Assembly (NCBI RefSeq): GCF_000482545.1
Contig: NZ_KI519454.1
Coordinates: 434,001 to 498,000, forward strand
Direction of reading: 5' to 3'
Source of the DNA: Arthrobacter sp. 35W
Lineage (GTDB): Bacteria > Actinomycetota > Actinomycetes > Actinomycetales > Micrococcaceae
Length of the DNA stretch: 64,000 nt
The translations under genes and the position numbers were made by a program. The notes below the pieces were generated by a model. The model was not told the DNA's origin and did no database searches. It saw nothing but the letters and a program-made list of their open reading frames with translations. Below are positions 58,862 through 64,000 of this stretch, in pieces; position 1 is the stretch's first letter; each line of letters begins with the position of its first letter.

Positions 58862-60516
58862 GAAAGGTCCTTCACTTGCTGGGACGAAAGGGAACGGTTG
58901 TCTGATGCTGCGATGGGGGTGCGTCCGCTGCGCGCGTGGGACGCGCTGGGGGCCGAAGCTGTGTGGGGTGCCGGACGACGGCCCTGGCGGAATGCCACGG
59001 CCGCGAAGAGGAGGGCTGCAGCGGCCAGGACGGCGGGGAGCCACAAATGCCACAGCGGCAGTTCATTGCGCACCCCCGCCGACAAGGCCAGGGCCTGGGC
59101 CGCAGCGGCGGACGATGCCGCCGGGACGGTCCAGGCATCCGGGCTGGGCAGGACCACCGTGCGCGCGGTGGGAAGTCCGCCGCCGCTGAGGGTGGCGGTG
59201 GTGCTGCCGGCGCTGGCGGCGTCGAGCAGTTCCGTGCCGGCGAGCCAGACGGTGAGCTTCATGTCATGGCTCCAGGCGGCGTCGAACGGGCCTGGATTGT
59301 TCTGGCCGCCGATGCCCACCGGCAGGCGGCCGCCGTTGAGGGCGGCCAACGCCGTGCGGTCCAGGCTGGCGGGGCCGGAATCCGTCTGCTGCACAGGGAG
59401 CGAATACTCCGTGGCGGTGGTGCCCAGATGGCCCACCGTGTGGTGGTCCGCTGCGGCGAGGTCGAAGGTGGTGGTGCGCCCGGCCGTGTCCAGCGAGAGC
59501 TGCAGGGTTCCGCGGTCCAGGGACAGTGTGCCGTAGGATTTCCCGGCGTCGTCCACCACCGCCGTCGTGCCTGTGCCCGTGGCGGTGCCGGCAACGGCCG
59601 GCTGCGGGGCCAGCAGCGGTGCGGCGATGGCCAGGACGGCGGCAGCTCCGGCCAGGGCGCCGGCCGTGGCGAATTTGGCCCGCTGCGCGTTGGCGGGGGA
59701 GGGGCGCCAGCCGCGCGGGGCGAGGATGAAATACAGCACGGGCAGCAGATAGAGCAGCCAGCCCAGGACTTCAATCACGCGGGGGTCGGACGGAATGCCC
59801 AGAACGCCCGTGAGCAGTGCCGCCTGCCAGGAGCCATTGGGTGCCAGCCAGGAAAGGTCCACCGTGGCGCCTTGGCCGAGGGTGATCCACCCGGCTTCGT
59901 GGGCGGTGCGGAGGGATTTCATCACCAGTCCGGCGGCGACGAAGGCCAGAAAGACACCGGTGGCCTTGAAGAATTTGGCCAGATTCAGTTTGATGCCACC
60001 ACGGTAGAGTCCGTAGCCGGCCGCGGCGGCGAGGACCAGGCCCAGCACAGCGCCGGCGCCGGCGAGCATCGGGTCGACGGATGACTGGAATGCGGCCACC
60101 AGGAAGACGGCCGTTTCGATGCCCTCGCGCAGCACGGCAAGGAAGGCCATCGAGGCCAGGGCCAGGGCCGATCCCCCGCCGAGTGCGTTGGCGGCATGCG
60201 ATTCCACCTCGGATTTCATGGAACGGGCGTTCTTGGCCATCCAGACGATCATGAAGGTCACGATGCCCACGGCCACCAGGCCGATGATGGACTCCATCCC
60301 CTCCTGCTGGGCCTGGGGGAGGGCGGCGGAGACGAGTTCAAGCACCAGTCCGACGACGGCGCTGAGCACCGCGGCCGCGCCGACACCTATCCACATCGGG
60401 GCCAGAGAGGCGCCGTTGCGGCGGAGGAAGGCGGCAATCATGCCGACGATCAGGGCGGCTTCGAGGCCTTCGCGCAGGCCAATCACCAGTGTTGCAAGCA
60501 CCGAGTACTCCGGCAT
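58858..60516 (-). CDS. efeU: EfeU ferrous-iron permease with large C-terminal extension
   Basis: 552 residues, about twice the usual EfeU/Ftr1 length. The N-terminal 280 residues have seven helices and both iron motifs, REGLE (near 15) and REGIE (near 130). A region of about 220 residues follows that appears extracytoplasmic (beta-rich, Thr/Ala/Gly-rich, TVVLPSPDAW), then a further helix and a basic tail. Function of the extension is unknown. The start has no strong ribosome site. First gene of efeUOB, behind a DtxR-like box. Confidence 0.92.
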   Translation of the reverse strand: MPEYSVLATLVIGLREGLEAALIVGMIAAFLRRNGASLAPMWIGVGAAAVLSAVVGLVLELVSAALPQAQQEGMESIIGLVAVGIVTFMIVWMAKNARSMKSEVESHAANALGGGSALALASMAFLAVLREGIETAVFLVAAFQSSVDPMLAGAGAVLGLVLAAAAGYGLYRGGIKLNLAKFFKATGVFLAFVAAGLVMKSLRTAHEAGWITLGQGATVDLSWLAPNGSWQAALLTGVLGIPSDPRVIEVLGWLLYLLPVLYFILAPRGWRPSPANAQRAKFATAGALAGAAAVLAIAAPLLAPQPAVAGTATGTGTTAVVDDAGKSYGTLSLDRGTLQLSLDTAGRTTTFDLAAADHHTVGHLGTTATEYSLPVQQTDSGPASLDRTALAALNGGRLPVGIGGQNNPGPFDAAWSHDMKLTVWLAGTELLDAASAGSTTATLSGGGLPTARTVVLPSPDAWTVPAASSAAAAQALALSAGVRNELPLWHLWLPAVLAAAALLFAAVAFRQGRRPAPHTASAPSASHARSGRTPIAASDNRSLSSQQVKDLS

Positions 60517-60558
60517 CTGTGGAAAAGATCAAGGCCGGAGAGCTCTCCAAGCCGAGCC

Positions 60559-60571
60559 AAGGCTATCCTTA
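60559..60571. promoter_or_regulatory. Candidate DtxR/IdeR iron box upstream of efeU
   Basis: AAGGCTATCCTTA (reverse TAAGGATAGCCTT) resembles the TTAGG-TA-CCTAA type iron-regulator box. It lies 43 bp before the efeU start, suiting iron repression of efeUOB. Confidence 0.55.
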
Positions 60572-60710
60572 CTCAAGCCCTATGCGCGAATTAAGCCAGA
60601 TCAACATGACGTAATGCGCGCCTTATGGAGGAGCCGCGTCCCGCTGGCCGGCAGCGGACCGGCTGCCGGTGGGCCTGCCGATCTGCCTGCCAACCCGTCT
60701 ACCAGTCCCT

Positions 60711-61388
60711 TTACCAATCCCGGTGGGGGGCGTCCAGCACCGTCTGGCCCAGCGGCGTCGGGGACCATTGGTCGAACGGGGCATCCAGCTCGTAGCGCCG
60801 GCCCGCCCGCAGCAGCGTGCGCACCTCGGCATTGCCGGGGTTGTTCAGCGATTCGAAGTACTCCACGGACCAGTGGAACCAGCGCATGCAGAACAGCCGC
60901 ATGGTCAATCCGTGGGTGACCAGCAGCGTGTTGGGGGCGTAGAGCGGTTTGTCCCAATGTCTGTACAGCGTCTCCATGAACGAGGAGACCCGGTCGAACA
61001 CATCCGAGCCGGATTCGCCGTCGCGGAAGCGGTAGAAGAAGTGTCCATAGGCGTTGCGCAGCTCGCGCTGGTCCGCGATGTCGGCCGGGTTCTGGAAATT
61101 GGCCCAGTCCTGCTCCCGCAGCCGGGGCTCCTCGATGATGCGCTCCACGGAATCGCCCAGATTCAGCGCCTCAAGAGTCTGGTAGGCGCGCAGATAGGGC
61201 GAGACGTAGACGCACACCTGCCCGCCGTCGAGCTGGCGGCGGATCCTCTCCCCGGCGGCCTTGGCCTGCTGCACGCCCAGCTCCGTCAAGGGGATCCGGT
61301 AGTCGGGAACCCTGTTGTACAGCGTCTGGTCCACATTGGCCATGGACTGTCCGTGGCGGACCATGATGATCTGGCGGGGAGCGGTCAT
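60711..61388 (-). CDS. Histidine phosphatase family protein
   Basis: 225 residues, phosphoglycerate-mutase-like. The catalytic RHG (11-13) in IIMVRHGQSMANVD and the second His in LVTHGLTMR are present; REQDWANFQNPAD follows. The substrate is unknown; the related family handles phosphosugars, phosphoserine and others. It is divergent from the CPBP gene, 49 bp away. Confidence 0.85.
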   Translation of the reverse strand: MTAPRQIIMVRHGQSMANVDQTLYNRVPDYRIPLTELGVQQAKAAGERIRRQLDGGQVCVYVSPYLRAYQTLEALNLGDSVERIIEEPRLREQDWANFQNPADIADQRELRNAYGHFFYRFRDGESGSDVFDRVSSFMETLYRHWDKPLYAPNTLLVTHGLTMRLFCMRWFHWSVEYFESLNNPGNAEVRTLLRAGRRYELDAPFDQWSPTPLGQTVLDAPHRDW

Positions 61389-61437
61389 GGACGCCAGCCT
61401 AACGGTCCCAGACGCTGCGACCGGGCAGGATGGATCC

Positions 61438-62172
61438 ATGACTGAAACCCGAACCCGGCTGCGTGCCCAATTGTGGATTGTCCTGGGCCTCTCGCTGGGG
61501 CAGTCGGCCGTCTATTCGGTGGTCCAGCTGCTGGACAAGGCCACGCGGGCGCCGCTGGCCGAGGGCACCTCCACGCTCAACCCCGTGCGCAGCAGCCGGG
61601 AGGTCTTTGACCTCATCTACCAGCTGCTGGACATCGGCTTTGCACTGGTGCCGGTGGCGCTGGTGCTCTACCTGCTCTGGCAGCCCGGAAAATCCGCCTT
61701 CACGGTGCTCGGCTTCACGGCGGACAAGCCCGTGCGCGATGTGCTGTGGGGGATCGGACTGATGCTGGCCATGGGGCTGCCCTCGCTGGGGCTCTACGCC
61801 GCGGGCCGGGCCATGGGTGTCACCACCGAGATCATCACCAGCGCCCTCGACGCGCACTGGTGGACCATCCCCGTGCTGGTGCTCTCCGCCATCCGGCACG
61901 CCCTGGTGGAGGAAATCATCGTGGTGGGGTACCTGCTGAACCGGCTGGAGAAGCTGGGGTGGGCGCCCTGGGTTGCCGTGCTGGCCAGCTCCCTGCTGCG
62001 CGGCAGCTACCACCTGTACCAGGGGCTGGGGCCGTTCCTGGGCAACTTCCTCATGGGCCTGGTGTTCTGCTGGGTCTACAAGCGCTGGGGGCGCCTGGCC
62101 CCGCTGGTCATCGCCCACGCCCTGCTGGACATCGCCGCCTTCACCGCCGGCCCCTTGCTGGGATTCGGTTAA
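61438..62172 (+). CDS. CPBP-family intramembrane metalloprotease
   Basis: 244 residues with about six to seven helices. The Abi/CPBP motifs are present: RHALVEEIIVVGYLLNR (EE...R type), GSYHLYQG and IAHALLDI. The ATG at 61438 follows AGGA. The substrate is unknown; bacterial homologs process prenylated or membrane peptides or confer bacteriocin immunity. Confidence 0.85.
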   Translation: MTETRTRLRAQLWIVLGLSLGQSAVYSVVQLLDKATRAPLAEGTSTLNPVRSSREVFDLIYQLLDIGFALVPVALVLYLLWQPGKSAFTVLGFTADKPVRDVLWGIGLMLAMGLPSLGLYAAGRAMGVTTEIITSALDAHWWTIPVLVLSAIRHALVEEIIVVGYLLNRLEKLGWAPWVAVLASSLLRGSYHLYQGLGPFLGNFLMGLVFCWVYKRWGRLAPLVIAHALLDIAAFTAGPLLGFG

Positions 62173-62177
62173 ACAAA

Positions 62178-62237
62178 AACTGTGCGACAGCACGTGTCGC
62201 TATGGGCGTCCATAACGACACGTGCTGTCGCACAGTT
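62178..62237. repeat. Intergenic hairpin repeat (28-bp imperfect stem)
   Basis: 62178-62199 pairs perfectly with 62216-62237; one mismatch is followed by TATGG/CCATA around a GCGT loop. It lies between the CPBP gene and the convergent VOC gene, where it may end transcription. Its large size fits a dispersed palindromic repeat. Confidence 0.75.
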
Positions 62238-62253
62238 GATAGGTGGGCCGGTA

Positions 62254-62892
62254 TTAGATGGTGACCGGACCGTTGGGGGTTTCGAAGGTGACGCTCATGA
62301 TGCCGGGCGTGCCGCGCGGGGCGATCCACTCGACCTTGACGTCCTCCAGCGGCTTCTCCACCGGTTCGCCCAGCCATTCGGTGACGCGCTCGGCGCTGCC
62401 GGCAATGGTCAGGGAGGCCAGACGGACATTGGACTCGCGGGCCAGCGAGGGGTGCAGCTCGGGATTGCCCTCCCACTTGAGCATGTACGGCACCTGCGGG
62501 TCCGCGATGAGGCCCTTGATGCCGATCTGCTGCCAGATCAACTCCTGGCCGTCGGGGAACTTGCGGTTGCCGGGGACGGCGCTGCGGCCGAGGCGCTCTT
62601 CGAAGGGGGTAAGGTCATCCACCGCCACGCACCAGCCCATCCAGCCGCCGCCGGCTGCCGAACGGGCCCGCACGGCCTGGCCAAAGGGCGCCTTGTCCGA
62701 CGCCGGGTGGTCCAGGCACTCCACGACCTCCACATAGTGGTGGTCCGTGAGGGGGATGATCATATTGCGGGTGCCGAAGCGCGGGTGCACGCCTCCACGC
62801 ACCGCTTCGACTCCAAGGGCATCGGCAATCCGTCCAGCGGTTGCTGCCAGTCCATCTGATTCACAGGCGTAAGAAACATGATCCATGCGCAT
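62254..62892 (-). CDS. VOC/glyoxalase-like domain protein
   Basis: 212 residues. The start MRMDHVSYAC is followed by a glyoxalase-like beta-alpha fold (FGTRNMIIPLTDHHYVEVVECLDHP split into motifs) and a second half ending in VTFETPNGPVTI. Members of this Glyoxalase_3-like group (PF13468 type) have no fixed function. Metal ligands are suggested by DHHYVEVVE but not certain. Confidence 0.75.
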   Translation of the reverse strand: MRMDHVSYACESDGLAATAGRIADALGVEAVRGGVHPRFGTRNMIIPLTDHHYVEVVECLDHPASDKAPFGQAVRARSAAGGGWMGWCVAVDDLTPFEERLGRSAVPGNRKFPDGQELIWQQIGIKGLIADPQVPYMLKWEGNPELHPSLARESNVRLASLTIAGSAERVTEWLGEPVEKPLEDVKVEWIAPRGTPGIMSVTFETPNGPVTI

Positions 62893-63035
62893 GGCTTCAT
62901 CTTGGCACTTTGTGAAGTACGTCTCGACTTAGGGCCCCCTTATCGTCATAGGACGTCAGTTCAATCGTCATAATTGACGACAGAGGCTGCCGTCCGGCGG
63001 GTCAAATTGCCTGATGTGTGCGGGACAATGGCACG

Positions 63036-64000
63036 GTGACTTCGCATCCCGCAGCCCCGATCCCTTCGCGCCCCAGCAGCCCTGCGCCGCGCACCGACCC
63101 ACGCCCCGGCGGACGCAGCCCCGGCGCTGCGGCGGACCCTGTGAAGCAGGAGGAACGGAAGCCGGAACGGCAGGGGCCGGATGCCCTGGAGCGGGCCATC
63201 GCCGCCGAGCTGGGAGTGCGCCCCGACCAGGTGCGGGCCGCCGTCGCCCTTCTTGACGGCGGGGCCACGGTGCCCTTCATCGCCCGCTACCGCAAGGAAG
63301 CCACCGGCACGCTGGATGATGCCCAGCTGCGCACGCTGTCCGAACGCCTGAGGTATCTGCGCGAGCTCGAAGACCGCCGCCGCGCCGTGTTGGAGGGCAT
63401 CGAGGCGGCGGGGAAGCTGACCCCCGCCCTGCGCGCCGCCGTGCTCGCCGCGGCCACGAAGACGGAACTGGAGGAGCTGTACTTCCCCTTCAAATCCACC
63501 CGCCGCACCAAGGCCCAGTCTGCCCGCGAGGCGGGGCTGGAGCCGCTGGCGGACGCGTTGCTGAAGGAGCCGCACCGCGACCCGGAGGCCACCGCCGCCC
63601 GCTACCGCAATGCGGAGCACGGCGTGGACGACGCCGGGGCCGCCCTGGCCGGGGCCCGGGCCATCCTGATCGAGCGTGCCGCCCAGGACACGGTGCTGGC
63701 ATCCGAGCTGCGCACCCGGCTGTGGAAGGGTGGGCGGCTGCGCTCGCGCCCCAAACCCGGCGCCAAGGCCGGTGTTCCGGGCGCGCCCGGCGGGGATGCC
63801 GCCGCCAAATTCAAGGACTATCTGGACTTTGTCCAGCCGCTGAACCGCCTGCCCGGGCACCGGGTGCTTGCCCTGCTGCGCGGCGAGGCCGACGGCGTGC
63901 TGGCCCTGGACATCGCCGAGGCCGATCCGCGTGATGCCGAGGTGCTGGCCGAGGCCCGGGGCTGGTACGAACGCGCCGTCGCCCGCTCGCTGGGCGTATC
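63036..64000 (+). CDS. tex: Tex-type transcription accessory protein, N-terminal part (cut by window end)
   Basis: About 321 codons are visible from a GTG at 63036 to the window end. The Tex N-terminus follows a Pro/Arg-rich leader of about 50 residues: LERAIAAELGVRPDQVRAAV, then TVPFIARYRKEATGTLDD, ELEDRRRAVLEGI and ELEELYFPFKSTRRTKAQ, all typical of Tex, an RNA-binding protein with a C-terminal S1 domain beyond the window. GTG at 63141 is another possible start without the Pro-rich leader. Two CGTCA/TGACG palindromic sequences (62966-62979) lie upstream. Confidence 0.9.
   Translation, partial: MTSHPAAPIPSRPSSPAPRTDPRPGGRSPGAAADPVKQEERKPERQGPDALERAIAAELGVRPDQVRAAVALLDGGATVPFIARYRKEATGTLDDAQLRTLSERLRYLRELEDRRRAVLEGIEAAGKLTPALRAAVLAAATKTELEELYFPFKSTRRTKAQSAREAGLEPLADALLKEPHRDPEATAARYRNAEHGVDDAGAALAGARAILIERAAQDTVLASELRTRLWKGGRLRSRPKPGAKAGVPGAPGGDAAAKFKDYLDFVQPLNRLPGHRVLALLRGEADGVLALDIAEADPRDAEVLAEARGWYERAVARSLGV

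Overview
This is a high-GC actinobacterial chromosome segment. The gene set and protein details (a 300-residue uricase ending in AGFC, glyoxylate carboligase with Val51, an LAxTG-type surface anchor, EfeUOB, an NCS1 hydantoin/allantoin-type permease) suggest a soil member of the Micrococcaceae such as Arthrobacter sensu lato. That assignment rests on recalled family knowledge, not on a search.

Layout. (1) 1-452: the 3' end of imidazolonepropionase (histidine degradation), followed by a bidirectional terminator. (2) 626-11429: a locus that looks built for host or mucin-type O-glycans: a giant wall-anchored GH101 endo-alpha-N-acetylgalactosaminidase, divergent from an operon encoding an AgaS-type SIS deaminase/isomerase, a ROK sugar kinase, a LacC/FruK-type kinase, a class II tagatose-bisphosphate-type aldolase and a DeoR regulator. 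(3) 11667-17177: allantoin permease, a hydantoin/allantoin racemase-like protein, allantoinase and a lipoyl E2 acyltransferase. (4) 17298-27975: an accessory block with two GH3 beta-glucosidases, a PAP2 phosphatase, TetR and ROK regulators, an MFS sugar transporter, a carboxylesterase and a gene broken by one stop codon. (5) 28249-38361: two minus-strand operons, hyi-glxR-gcl-glxK (glyoxylate to 2-phosphoglycerate) and malic enzyme-malate synthase-DUF6986-allE. (6) 38569-48026: an IclR regulator, guanine deaminase, a purine permease, xdhC-xdhB-xdhA (xanthine dehydrogenase) and mocA. (7) 48108-55346: pyruvate dehydrogenase E1 (aceE), an SDR, a urate/xanthine permease, uricase, HIU hydrolase and OHCU decarboxylase. 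(8) 55717-64000: bcp, efeUOB iron uptake, a histidine phosphatase, a CPBP protease, a VOC protein and the 5' part of tex.

How it works together. Guanine goes to xanthine (guaD), then urate (xdh), HIU, OHCU and S-allantoin (uricase, HIUH, UraD), then allantoate (allantoinase). AllE acts on ureidoglycine, and the glyoxylate formed is used in two ways: by carboligation to glycerate (gcl, glxR, glxK), or by condensation with acetyl-CoA (malate synthase), followed by malic enzyme and pyruvate dehydrogenase. The second route closes a dicarboxylic-acid cycle that oxidises glyoxylate. Allantoate amidohydrolase and a ureidoglycolate lyase are not in the window.

The main new observation is a 16-bp partly palindromic box, roughly TTYCRTATTATGGAAA, in front of eight genes or operons: the allantoin permease, the E2 gene, hyi, malic enzyme, the iclR gene itself, guaD, aceE/SDR and the uricase operon. 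It is the likely operator of the IclR protein. It would place pyruvate dehydrogenase E1 and an E2 in the purine/glyoxylate regulon with malate synthase and malic enzyme.
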